DNA of 47,485 bases from CAYPHY01 sp964410625 (lineage in GTDB: Bacteria; Chloroflexota; Anaerolineae; Promineifilales; Promineifilaceae). The translations under genes were made by a program, and so were the position numbers. Each line of letters starts with the position of its first letter. The first letter of the stretch is position 1. Under the pieces are notes generated by a model. The model was not told the DNA's origin. It saw only the letters and a program-made list of their open reading frames with translations, and made no database searches. The stretch lies in the NCBI GenBank assembly GCA_964410625.1, contig CAYPHY010000041.1, forward strand, positions 1-47,485, given 5' to 3'. Below, one piece after another: positions 40,275 through 47,358 of this stretch.

Positions 40275-42719
40275 ATGAAACAGAAAACCTTACACATGAT
40301 CGGCAATGCCCACATTGATCCGGTGTGGCTCTGGCGTTGGCAGGAAGGGTTCCATGAGGTACTGGCCTCCTTCCGTTCGGCGTTGGACCGGATGAATGAG
40401 GACGAGGATTTTATCTTTGTCTCCAGTTCGGCCGCTTTCTATGAGTGGGTCGAGCGCGTAGACCCAGATATGTTTGCGGAAATCAAGCAGCGCATCGCCG
40501 AAGGGCGTTGGGAAGTGGTCGGCGGCTGGTGGGTGCAACCCGATTGCACCATCCCCGGCGGCGAGTCCTATGTGCGGCATGGGCTGTATGGCCAACGCTA
40601 CTTCCAGGAAAAGTTCGGCGTGACCGCTCGCGTCGGCTACAACGTGGACAGCTTCGGCCACAATGGGATGTTGCCGCAAATCTTGAAGAAAAGCGGCCTC
40701 GACTACTACGTCTTTCTGCGCCCCAGCCCGCAAGAGAAGGGGCTGCCCTCGCGCATCTTCTGGTGGCAATCGGACGATGGTTCGCGGGTGCTGGCCTTCC
40801 GCATCCCCTTTGGCTATAACGCCGGCCCGGCCGACATCGGCCGCGTCGTGCGGCGGACGATGGGCGAGCTAAAGGCCCCCTATGATGAGTTGATGTGCTT
40901 CTATGGCGTGGGCAACCATGGCGGCGGGCCGACAAAGGCCAACATCGCCAACATCCACCAACTGAACGAAGACCCCAACTACCCCCGTTTGCAATTCAGC
41001 TCTTGTAATCGTTTCTTCGCCGCTGTCGAGGCCAAAGAGACGACGGCCAAAGGGACGCCATACCCCATTGTCCACGACGAGTTGAAGCACCATGCCAATG
41101 GCTGCTACTCCGCCCATTCGGGGATTAAGCGTTGGAACCGGCAGGCCGAACATTTGCTGACGACGGCCGAAAAGTGGTCTACCATCGCCCATCTGACCAG
41201 CGGCCAACCCTATCCGGCCGAATTTCATCGCGCCTGGAAAAATGTGCTGTTCAACCAGTTTCACGACATCCTGGCCGGGACGAGCCTGGAGTCGGCCTAT
41301 GAGGATGCGCGGGATATGCACGGTGAGGCGATGACCATCGGGGCGCGAGCGTTGAACGACGCTCTGCAATCGCTGGCCTGGCGCATCCACATCCCGCAGG
41401 ATGAAACGGTGACGCCGATTGTCGTCTTTAACCCCCATGCCTGGCAGAGCCGGGTGAATGTGGAGTTGGAGTATGGCGCTTTGCCGGAGCATCCCGCCTT
41501 GTTGGATGATCAGGGGCGGGAAATCCCCTGGCAGTTGATGCAGTCGGAGGCGACGAGCAACGGCCGCCACCGCCTGAGCTTCATGGCCGACCTGCCGCCG
41601 TTGGGCTATCGCGTCTACCGCATGGCGGAGCGGCCGGAGGCGCAGCCGTTTGACTCCCCCTTTACCGCCTCCGATACACTATTGGACAACGGCCGTATCC
41701 GCCTGGAATTTGACCCAAACAGCGGCTATCTGGTCAGCCTGCGTGACTATCAGGAAGATATTGAAGTGCTGGCGGGACCGGCCGCGCGTCCAGTGGTGAT
41801 CAACGACACCAGCGACACCTGGGGGCATCAGGCGTTCAGCTTTAACGAGATGGTCGGAGCGTTCACGGCGACCAGCGTGCAACTGGTGGACAATGGGCCG
41901 GTGAAGGCGGTGGTGCGGGTCACCAGCGAATACGGCCGCTCCCAACTCGTCCAGGAGTTCGCCATCTACGCCGATTCAACGCTGATCGAAGTCAATGCGC
42001 TGGTGGACTGGCGCGAACAACACAAGATGCTCAAAATCCGCTTCCCCGCCCATTTGCATTTACATAAGGTGACGCACGAAATCCCCTACGGCCACATTGA
42101 ACGCTTCGCCAATGGGGAAGAGGAATCGGTGCAACGCTGGGTGGATGTCTCCGGCGCTTCGCGCGAGACCCACGAGCGGTATGGGTTGAGCATCCTCAAT
42201 GAGGACAAGCACAGCACCGATGTACGCATCCAGGACATTGGGCTGACGGTGTTGCGTAGCCCGATTTACGCCCACCACATCCCCAAAGTGCCGGACCCAG
42301 ATGGCTTCTATCCCTACATAGACCAGGGGCAGCAGCGTTTTCGCTATGCCATTTACCCCCACGCGAAGGGGTGGGAGGATGCGCGAACGGTGCAACGCGC
42401 GGCCGAATTGAACCAACGGCCGATCCCCCTGATCACCACCTACCATCCCCAAGGGACGCTGCCGCAAGTCAACGCCTTCGCTACGGTGGATGATGACAAC
42501 ATCGTCATCAGCGTGCTAAAGCGTTGGGAGGACGGCGAAGACCTGATCCTCCGCGCCTATGAGACGACGCGCTCGGCGACGACGGCAACCATTTCACTGC
42601 CATTGTTAGAGCGGACGTTTACGGCCGCGTTCAAACCCTGCGAGATCAAAACCTTCCGCATCCCCCGCGATGGGGGGGAGGTGGTGGAGGTGAATCTGGT
42701 TGAGTGGGAGATGGGTTAG
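40275..42719 (+). CDS. Glycoside hydrolase family 38 alpha-mannosidase
   Basis: An 814-residue GH38 enzyme, which removes alpha-linked mannose by a zinc-assisted retaining mechanism. Zinc ligands His13 and Asp15 (NAHIDPVWLWRW) and the catalytic nucleophile Asp125 (NVDSFGHN) are visible. The GH38 helical middle domain and beta-sandwich C-terminal domains follow, ending near residue 800. No signal peptide is seen, so it is cytoplasmic and should act on imported oligosaccharides. It is clustered with a dehydrogenase, an aldolase-like gene and a DUF1537 kinase. Confidence 0.94.
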   Translation: MKQKTLHMIGNAHIDPVWLWRWQEGFHEVLASFRSALDRMNEDEDFIFVSSSAAFYEWVERVDPDMFAEIKQRIAEGRWEVVGGWWVQPDCTIPGGESYVRHGLYGQRYFQEKFGVTARVGYNVDSFGHNGMLPQILKKSGLDYYVFLRPSPQEKGLPSRIFWWQSDDGSRVLAFRIPFGYNAGPADIGRVVRRTMGELKAPYDELMCFYGVGNHGGGPTKANIANIHQLNEDPNYPRLQFSSCNRFFAAVEAKETTAKGTPYPIVHDELKHHANGCYSAHSGIKRWNRQAEHLLTTAEKWSTIAHLTSGQPYPAEFHRAWKNVLFNQFHDILAGTSLESAYEDARDMHGEAMTIGARALNDALQSLAWRIHIPQDETVTPIVVFNPHAWQSRVNVELEYGALPEHPALLDDQGREIPWQLMQSEATSNGRHRLSFMADLPPLGYRVYRMAERPEAQPFDSPFTASDTLLDNGRIRLEFDPNSGYLVSLRDYQEDIEVLAGPAARPVVINDTSDTWGHQAFSFNEMVGAFTATSVQLVDNGPVKAVVRVTSEYGRSQLVQEFAIYADSTLIEVNALVDWREQHKMLKIRFPAHLHLHKVTHEIPYGHIERFANGEEESVQRWVDVSGASRETHERYGLSILNEDKHSTDVRIQDIGLTVLRSPIYAHHIPKVPDPDGFYPYIDQGQQRFRYAIYPHAKGWEDARTVQRAAELNQRPIPLITTYHPQGTLPQVNAFATVDDDNIVISVLKRWEDGEDLILRAYETTRSATTATISLPLLERTFTAAFKPCEIKTFRIPRDGGEVVEVNLVEWEMG

Positions 42720-42721
42720 AG

Positions 42722-42798
42722 ATTTCGACACGAATGGCACGAATTTCACGAAGTATCAGGCATTATTCGTGAAATTCGTGTCATTCGTGTCAAAAAAA
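42722..42798. repeat. CACGAATGGCACGAATTTCACGAA palindrome
   Basis: CACGAATGGCACGAATTTCA faces TGAAATTCGTGTCATTCGTG between the mannosidase and aldolase genes. It is the same family as at 31947-32022 and 46925-46990. Confidence 0.85.
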
Positions 42799-42799
42799 G

Positions 42800-43462
42800 A
42801 TGAACGATAAAGACAATCTACGCACCCAGTTAGCACATGCCGGGCGATATTTGTTGGAGCACGAGCTAACCTGGGGCAATTCGGGGAATCTGAGCGCGAG
42901 GACAGCGGCCGACCGCTATCTGATCACCGCTAGCGGGACCCAGCTTGGCGCTCTAGGGGCAGATGATTTTGTTGAGTGTCCTCTGTCTTCCTCTGCGCCG
43001 CCGGTTTACGCTCGCAAGCCGTCGAAGGAGATGCCGATGCACGCGGCCGTCTACCAGGCACGGCCGGAGATCAACGCCATCCTCCACGCCTCTCCATTCT
43101 ACAGCACATTGATTGCGTGTAGTGACCTGGATATTCCTGGCGATCTGTTCGTCGAGAATATGTACTATGTGGAGCGTGTGGCGCGTGTGGACTATTTTCA
43201 CCCCGGCTCGGCCGAATTGGGCGCGGCCGTCGGCCGACAGGCAACGGCCGCCAACATCTTGCTGCTCAACAATCATGGCGTGCTGGTCTATGACAGCAGC
43301 ATCAGCGAGGCGTTGATGGCCTTGCACACGCTGGAACTGACTTGCCGGATGGTGCTGGCGGCCAGGAGCGCGGGCGTGGCCTTCAACCATCTCCCTCCGT
43401 CCACCGTCACCGACTTCCTGACCAACGCTGGTTATCGGCCGCGCCGCGAATGGACGGAATGA
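42800..43462 (+). CDS. Class II aldolase/adducin-family protein
   Basis: A 220-residue class II aldolase (fuculose-1-P aldolase/OtnC-like). The N-terminal TWGNSGNLSART, the catalytic Glu77 in SKEMPMH and the later LNNHGVLVYDSS fit the fold. In typical members two His of an HxH motif bind zinc; here the motif reads His96-Ala-Ser98, so one ligand is replaced. The product may still be active with an altered site. Paired with a DUF1537 kinase, it could cleave or decarboxylate a 3-oxo-tetronate-4-P-like sugar-acid phosphate. Confidence 0.88.
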   Translation: MNDKDNLRTQLAHAGRYLLEHELTWGNSGNLSARTAADRYLITASGTQLGALGADDFVECPLSSSAPPVYARKPSKEMPMHAAVYQARPEINAILHASPFYSTLIACSDLDIPGDLFVENMYYVERVARVDYFHPGSAELGAAVGRQATAANILLLNNHGVLVYDSSISEALMALHTLELTCRMVLAARSAGVAFNHLPPSTVTDFLTNAGYRPRREWTE

Positions 43463-43473
43463 GGATCATCTCA

Positions 43474-43546
43474 CGCAAAGGCGCAAAGGAGGCAAAGGGA
43501 GGAAAGTTGTTTTTCTTTGCGCCCTTTGCGCCTTTGCGTGAGCCAT
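43474..43546. repeat. CGCAAAGGCGCAAAGG palindromic repeat
   Basis: CACGCAAAGGCGCAAAGG faces CCTTTGCGCCTTTGCGTG, forming a long hairpin in the 88-bp gap between aldolase-like and kinase genes. It is the fourth repeat-type gap in this operon. Confidence 0.85.
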
Positions 43547-43550
43547 TTTT

Positions 43551-44855
43551 ATGACTAACATGAAGATAGGTGTGGTGGCGGATGATGTGACGGGGGCGAA
43601 CGATATTGGCATTATGTTCGCCAAGGGGGCGTATCTAACCCACGTTTACTCCATCCTGCCCGACGGCCGCTACACCTTCACCGCCGACACCCCCCAACCC
43701 AACGTCTGCATCCTCGACACCAACTCACGACTGGACGAGCGAGCGGTGGCTTATCGCAAGGCGGCCGACGCCACCCGCCTGCTGCAAGCCGCTGGTTGCC
43801 GCCAATTCTTCAACAAGACCTGTTCCGTCTTTCGCGGCAACATCGGCGCGGAGTTTGACGCGATGTTGGATGTGTTGGGGGAGGAGTTTGCGGTGGTGGT
43901 GTTGGGCTTTCCGAAAAACGGCCGCACCACCCGCAACGCCATCCACTACGTCCACGGCGTGCCATTGGCCGCATCCGAGTTCCGCAATGATCCCATCCAT
44001 CCGATGAGACAATCGAATTTGGTAGATATTCTCCAGGCACAAACGGAGCGCAAGGTAGCCGCCCTCGACTATACAGTCGTTGAGCAAGGGGCGGAGGTGT
44101 TTCGGCAACGGGTTGTAGCAATGGCCGAGGAGTGTAACTATCTCATTTTGGATGTGGTGGACCAGGAGGCGTTGCGGACGATTGCCGCGGCCGTCCATGA
44201 TTTTCCCGTCCTCTGCGGTAGTTCGGCGTTGGCCGAGGAGCTGCCGGGGGTCTGGGGGCCGCCGGAGCGGGTGGAGTTCTCGCTGCCCATCCCACCACGA
44301 AACGGCTTAGGGGTGTTGTGCGCTGCCGGGAGCCTGATGCCGCAGACGAGGGCGCAGGTGGAGCATTTACGGCGCGGAGGAACGGCCGTCTTCTCCTTCT
44401 CGCCGGAAGCATTGACCGAAGAGAGGGCACGGCAGAGGGAGATAGCCCAGTTGGTAGCGGCCGTTGCCCAGCGGCTGGAAAGCGGCGCGGATGTCGTCTT
44501 CCACTCCCCCTATGAAGCGGAGCAGGTGGCAAAGACGCGCGAGCTAGGGGCGGCGCGGGGGCTGGACAAGACGGCCGTTGCCCGGCTGGTCTCCGCTACC
44601 ATTGCCGAAGTGGCCGGGCGCGTGGTGGAGCAGGTGGGGGTGAACCGGCTGGTCATCGCCGGGGGGGAGACATCGGCGGCCGTCTGCAACCGGCTGGAGG
44701 TCAGCGGGATGCAAATCTGGCGAGAAATCCAGCCCGGCCTGCCCTCATGCCTGACCTTGACAGCGTCGCCTTTGTTCTTAGTATTGAAGTCGGGCAGCTT
44801 TGGTTCGGCCGCTTTCCTCGAAGAAGCCATCATCCACTTACGACAACAGATGTAG
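43551..44855 (+). CDS. Four-carbon acid sugar kinase (DUF1537/OtnK-like)
   Basis: A 434-residue DUF1537 kinase. KIGVVADDVTGANDIG is the N-terminal signature. VIAGGETSAAV and LVLKSGSFGSAAF are the nucleotide-binding C-terminal blocks. Characterised members phosphorylate 3-oxo-tetronate or D-erythronate/L-threonate derivatives. The start could also be 43560 (MKIGVVADD). In known pathways OtnK works with the OtnC aldolase/decarboxylase; here the aldolase gene lies directly upstream, but the matching dehydrogenase (LtnD) and isomerase (OtnI) are not adjacent. Confidence 0.92.
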   Translation: MTNMKIGVVADDVTGANDIGIMFAKGAYLTHVYSILPDGRYTFTADTPQPNVCILDTNSRLDERAVAYRKAADATRLLQAAGCRQFFNKTCSVFRGNIGAEFDAMLDVLGEEFAVVVLGFPKNGRTTRNAIHYVHGVPLAASEFRNDPIHPMRQSNLVDILQAQTERKVAALDYTVVEQGAEVFRQRVVAMAEECNYLILDVVDQEALRTIAAAVHDFPVLCGSSALAEELPGVWGPPERVEFSLPIPPRNGLGVLCAAGSLMPQTRAQVEHLRRGGTAVFSFSPEALTEERARQREIAQLVAAVAQRLESGADVVFHSPYEAEQVAKTRELGAARGLDKTAVARLVSATIAEVAGRVVEQVGVNRLVIAGGETSAAVCNRLEVSGMQIWREIQPGLPSCLTLTASPLFLVLKSGSFGSAAFLEEAIIHLRQQM

Positions 44856-45216
44856 AGCGCTTTAGCCACTCTCGAAAATAGTTACGCGGATGACGCGGAT
44901 GAAACGCAGATGACACGGATTTTCATCTATACCGGCGTATCCTGCATAGGTTGACTGCCCTAAAAATGGGTATGTGGGTGACGCGCTGCCTGATAACGGC
45001 CGTTCCTAAATGAAATAAAGATTGGAAACTTTCTAATGTTGGTTTCAGCGAACCGCAATGCTAGGGGGGTATGATACTGTCATATGAAGGAAATGAACTG
45101 CAAGCACAATCAACAGACAACAGACAAAGCAGCTATCCTCGCAGTTCACTAACAGAAACGTATCAGCATTAGGATTCGAGTAGCTCCCTGGTAGGGAGAT
45201 GAGTAAGGAGAATATC
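44856..45216. promoter_or_regulatory. Leader region of the precursor-peptide gene
   Basis: A GGTTACGCGGATGACGCGGAT-type repeat (44881-44921) comes first. Further on, TATGAT (45070-45075) is a possible -10 box, and AAGGAG at 45205-45210 lies six bases before the ATG at 45217. A possible 22-codon frame (45084-45152) is not supported. Two TAGGGAG units (TCCCTGGTAGGGAGAT, 45185-45200) form a weak hairpin before the ribosome site. Confidence 0.5.
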
Positions 45217-45450
45217 ATGAGTTTTTCAACGATAATTAAAGCCTGGAAAGATAGCGAGTATCGGGTGAATTTGGACGAGGAAGCACGCGCCCTGTTGCCG
45301 GAGCATCCGGCGGGATTTCTGGAATTGACCGACGAAGAATTAGCATTGGTTGCTGGTGGTAAGAAAAAGAAGAAGAAAAAGAAGAAGAAGAAGAAGAAAA
45401 AGAAGAACCGTAGCAGCCGCAGCAGCCGTAGTAGCCGTTCCCGCTCCTAA
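45217..45450 (+). CDS. Double-glycine-leader RiPP-like precursor with poly-lysine/Arg-Ser core
   Basis: A 77-residue precursor-like peptide. Residues 1-48 resemble the leader of mersacidin/lichenicidin-type lanthipeptides of cyanobacteria and related bacteria: KAWKDSEYRVNLDEEARALL, then PAGFLELTDEELALVAGG, ending in the Gly-Gly cleaved by C39 peptidases. Residues 49-77 are the predicted core: 15 Lys, then Asn, then an Arg-Ser tail (RSSRSSRSSRSRS). There is no Cys, so a lanthionine ring could not form, though Ser residues might be dehydrated. The start at 45217 has AAGGAG at ideal spacing. The gene has its own terminator and no modifying or transport gene in the window. A cationic secreted peptide is inferred, function unknown. 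Confidence 0.85.
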   Translation: MSFSTIIKAWKDSEYRVNLDEEARALLPEHPAGFLELTDEELALVAGGKKKKKKKKKKKKKKKNRSSRSSRSSRSRS

Positions 45451-45496
45451 TGAGCCAGCTAACAACCACTACTTAACAGCGACTGTTTAGTTTAGC

Positions 45497-45562
45497 AAAG
45501 AGTGGCAACCGAGGGTTTGAGAGCAAATTGCTTTCCAGCCCAAGCGGTTGCCACTCTTTTTT
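45497..45562 (+). terminator. Terminator of the precursor-peptide gene
   Basis: AAAGAGTGGCAACC (45497-45510) faces GGTTGCCACTCTTT (45546-45559), a 14-bp stem with a 35-nt loop, followed by six T (45557-45562). The long loop is unusual for a simple terminator and leaves room for a further role. Confidence 0.8.
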
Positions 45563-45603
45563 GTTTCCGGCTCACGCATCGCTACCGCAAATAAAGAAAC
45601 GTC

Positions 45604-45647
45604 TTGACAAACTAATATTATTAATATATAAACTAATTATATTAGTT
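45604..45647 (+). promoter_or_regulatory. Promoter with two operators for the MBL-TetR operon
   Basis: TTGACA (45604-45609), 17 bp, then TATAAA (45627-45632). AACTAAT-ATT-ATTAATA (45610-45626) fills the spacer. AACTAAT-TAT-ATTAGTT (45631-45647), a perfect 17-bp palindrome, overlaps the -10 box and start site. These are typical TetR-family operator positions, 21 bp apart. Confidence 0.8.
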
Positions 45648-45666
45648 AATATGGAGTTGGTAAGCA

Positions 45667-46368
45667 ATGGACGTAACGAAGTATGGTGACAATTTGTGGC
45701 AATTGACGCGACTGTGGGCGTTTAACAGCTATTTGGTGCGCGAGGCGGATGGGGTGACGGTCGTGGATACAAATATGGCCGGTAGTGGCAAGGGGATTTT
45801 GCAGGCAGCGGCCGAAATTGGTCTGCCAATCACACGGGTGACGCTGACCCATGCCCACGCCGATCATTCGGGGTCGTTGGATGAAGTCGCCGGGCAACTG
45901 CCGGGTGTGGAAGTGGCGTTGGCGGGGCGAACGGCCGACTTTCTGCAAGGCAAATTAGAGCTTTTGCCGGAAGAGCCGCAGACGCCATTGAAGGGTGGCT
46001 TTGTGCAGCGCGAGACACGGCCGACCCGCTTGCTGGGGCCGGGGGATTACGTCGGGTCGTTGCGAGTGGTAGCCGCGCCAGGCCATGCGCCGGACCAGAT
46101 CGCCTTTTACGATGAGCGCGACGGGACGTTGATCGCCGGGGATGCCTTCCAGACGCAAGGGGGCATCGCCGTCGCCGGGGTGATGCGCTGGTCGTTTCCC
46201 TTTCCGGCATGGGCCACCTGGCATTTGCCGACGGCGTTGGATTCGGCCGCGCGTTTGCGAGAGTTGGACCCGGCGCGGCTGGCTGTCGGGCATGGGCGTG
46301 TGTTGGCGAGTCCACTGGCGGCGATGGATGAGGCGATTCGGACAGCGGAGCGGGCGGTCAATGGGTAA
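45667..46368 (+). CDS. MBL-fold metallo-hydrolase (TetR-coupled)
   Basis: A 233-residue metallo-beta-lactamase-fold hydrolase. HAHADHSG carries the zinc ligands, with APGHAPDQIAFYDERDGTLIAGDAF and VGHGRVL near the end. Substrate unknown; small-molecule or quorum-signal hydrolysis fits the family. It is coupled to the TetR regulator, which overlaps its stop codon, and is preceded by two operator palindromes, so it is probably controlled by that regulator and induced by its ligand. Confidence 0.93.
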   Translation: MDVTKYGDNLWQLTRLWAFNSYLVREADGVTVVDTNMAGSGKGILQAAAEIGLPITRVTLTHAHADHSGSLDEVAGQLPGVEVALAGRTADFLQGKLELLPEEPQTPLKGGFVQRETRPTRLLGPGDYVGSLRVVAAPGHAPDQIAFYDERDGTLIAGDAFQTQGGIAVAGVMRWSFPFPAWATWHLPTALDSAARLRELDPARLAVGHGRVLASPLAAMDEAIRTAERAVNG

Positions 46369-46924
46369 ACGTCGGTGGCTGAATCGAGAGGTGGTGGTGG
46401 AGACGGCCGTGCGGCTGGCGAACGAGGCGGGTAGCGCGGAGGCGGTTTCGCTGACTGCGCTGGCGGGGGCGCTGGATGTGCGCGTGCCGTCGCTCTATAA
46501 CCATGTGGCGAACCTGGAGGATTTGCGGCAAGGGATGGCGTTGTGGGCTTCGCAGCGCTTGTTGGAAGCGTTGAGGGGAGCGGCCGCGGGCTTGTTCGGC
46601 CGCGAAGCGTTGCTGGCCATGGCGAAGGCGTATCGCCGCTTTGCGTGGGAGAATCGCGGTGTCTATTTGCTAACCGTTCGCGCTCCGGGGCCAGAGGAGA
46701 AGGAGTTGGGGGAGACGGCACAGGCATTATTGCAACTGCTGTTGCTGGTCTTTGCGTCATATGGCCTGGCGGGGGAGGAGGCCTTGCACGCGGTGCGCGG
46801 GTTGCGGGCCATGTTGCATGGCTTTGTGGCCTTGGAAGCGGCCGAGGGGTTTAAAATGGAGCTGGACTTGGAGGAAAGCTTTCGGCGGGTGGTGGTTGGC
46901 TACCTGGATGGGTTGAAAGCATAA
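46361..46924 (+). CDS. TetR/AcrR-family regulator (WHG domain)
   Basis: A 187-residue TetR-type repressor with the N-terminal helix-turn-helix VSLTALAGALDVRVPSLYNHV and a WHG-type C-terminal ligand domain (MLHGFVALEAAEGF). The start at 46361 (MGKRRWLNREVV) overlaps the upstream gene's stop (ATGGGTAA), so it is translated from the same message. It probably binds the operators at 45610-45647 and represses its own operon. Confidence 0.92.
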   Translation: MGKRRWLNREVVVETAVRLANEAGSAEAVSLTALAGALDVRVPSLYNHVANLEDLRQGMALWASQRLLEALRGAAAGLFGREALLAMAKAYRRFAWENRGVYLLTVRAPGPEEKELGETAQALLQLLLLVFASYGLAGEEALHAVRGLRAMLHGFVALEAAEGFKMELDLEESFRRVVVGYLDGLKA

Positions 46925-46990
46925 TCCACGAATTTTCACGAATTTACACGAAAACGCTTTTATTCGTGATGATTCGTGTCAATTCGTGGA
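46925..46990. repeat. CACGAATTTTCACGAATTTACACGAA palindrome
   Basis: CACGAATTTTCACGAATTTA faces TTCGTGATGATTCGTGTCAA between the TetR gene and the membrane-protein gene. Confidence 0.85.
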
Positions 46991-47007
46991 TCATCAGAGG
47001 TTAAAAG

Positions 47008-47358
47008 ATGGAGCTGTTTAAGTGGGTAAATATGGGACTGCGGTTTGTATTGGAGTTGGCGGCGCTGGCGGGGTTGGCGTATTGGGGGTTTACGCTGGAT
47101 AGGAGTTTATTGTGGAGGATATTGCTCGGGGTGGGTGCGCCGTTGTTGGCGGCCGTCGTCTGGGGGACGTTTGTTTCGCCGAAGGCACGCATTCCGCTGC
47201 GCGAGCCGGGACGCTTTGCGGTAGAGGTGGTGGTCTTTGGAGCGGCCGTGGTTGCGTTGGTGGCGGCGGGACGGCCGGTGTGGGGGATTGGATTGGGGGT
47301 GGTTTATTTGTTGAATCGTTTAGTGCTGACGGTGATGGGGGCGATGAACAATGTATAA
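47008..47358 (+). CDS. YrdB family (DUF2568) membrane protein
   Basis: A 116-residue integral membrane protein of the YrdB/DUF2568 family with four hydrophobic segments (FVLELAALAGLAYWGFTL, ILLGVGAPLLAAVVWGTFVSP, AVEVVVFGAAVVALVAAG, WGIGLGVVYLLNRLVL). Function unknown. The C-terminal residues come from the start of the adjacent ATGAACAATG repeat (GAMNNV), so the repeat has trimmed or replaced the natural end. Confidence 0.88.
   Translation: MELFKWVNMGLRFVLELAALAGLAYWGFTLDRSLLWRILLGVGAPLLAAVVWGTFVSPKARIPLREPGRFAVEVVVFGAAVVALVAAGRPVWGIGLGVVYLLNRLVLTVMGAMNNV

Noticed and set aside
45084..45152. Possible 22-residue upstream ORF
   Set aside because: Starts ATGAAGG, no strong ribosome site, no recognisable composition; kept only as a possible leader peptide.
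45361..45405. Poly-lysine tract as sequencing artefact
   Set aside because: AAG and AAA codons alternate irregularly and the frame continues into a clean Arg-Ser tail and stop, so a homopolymer error is unlikely.
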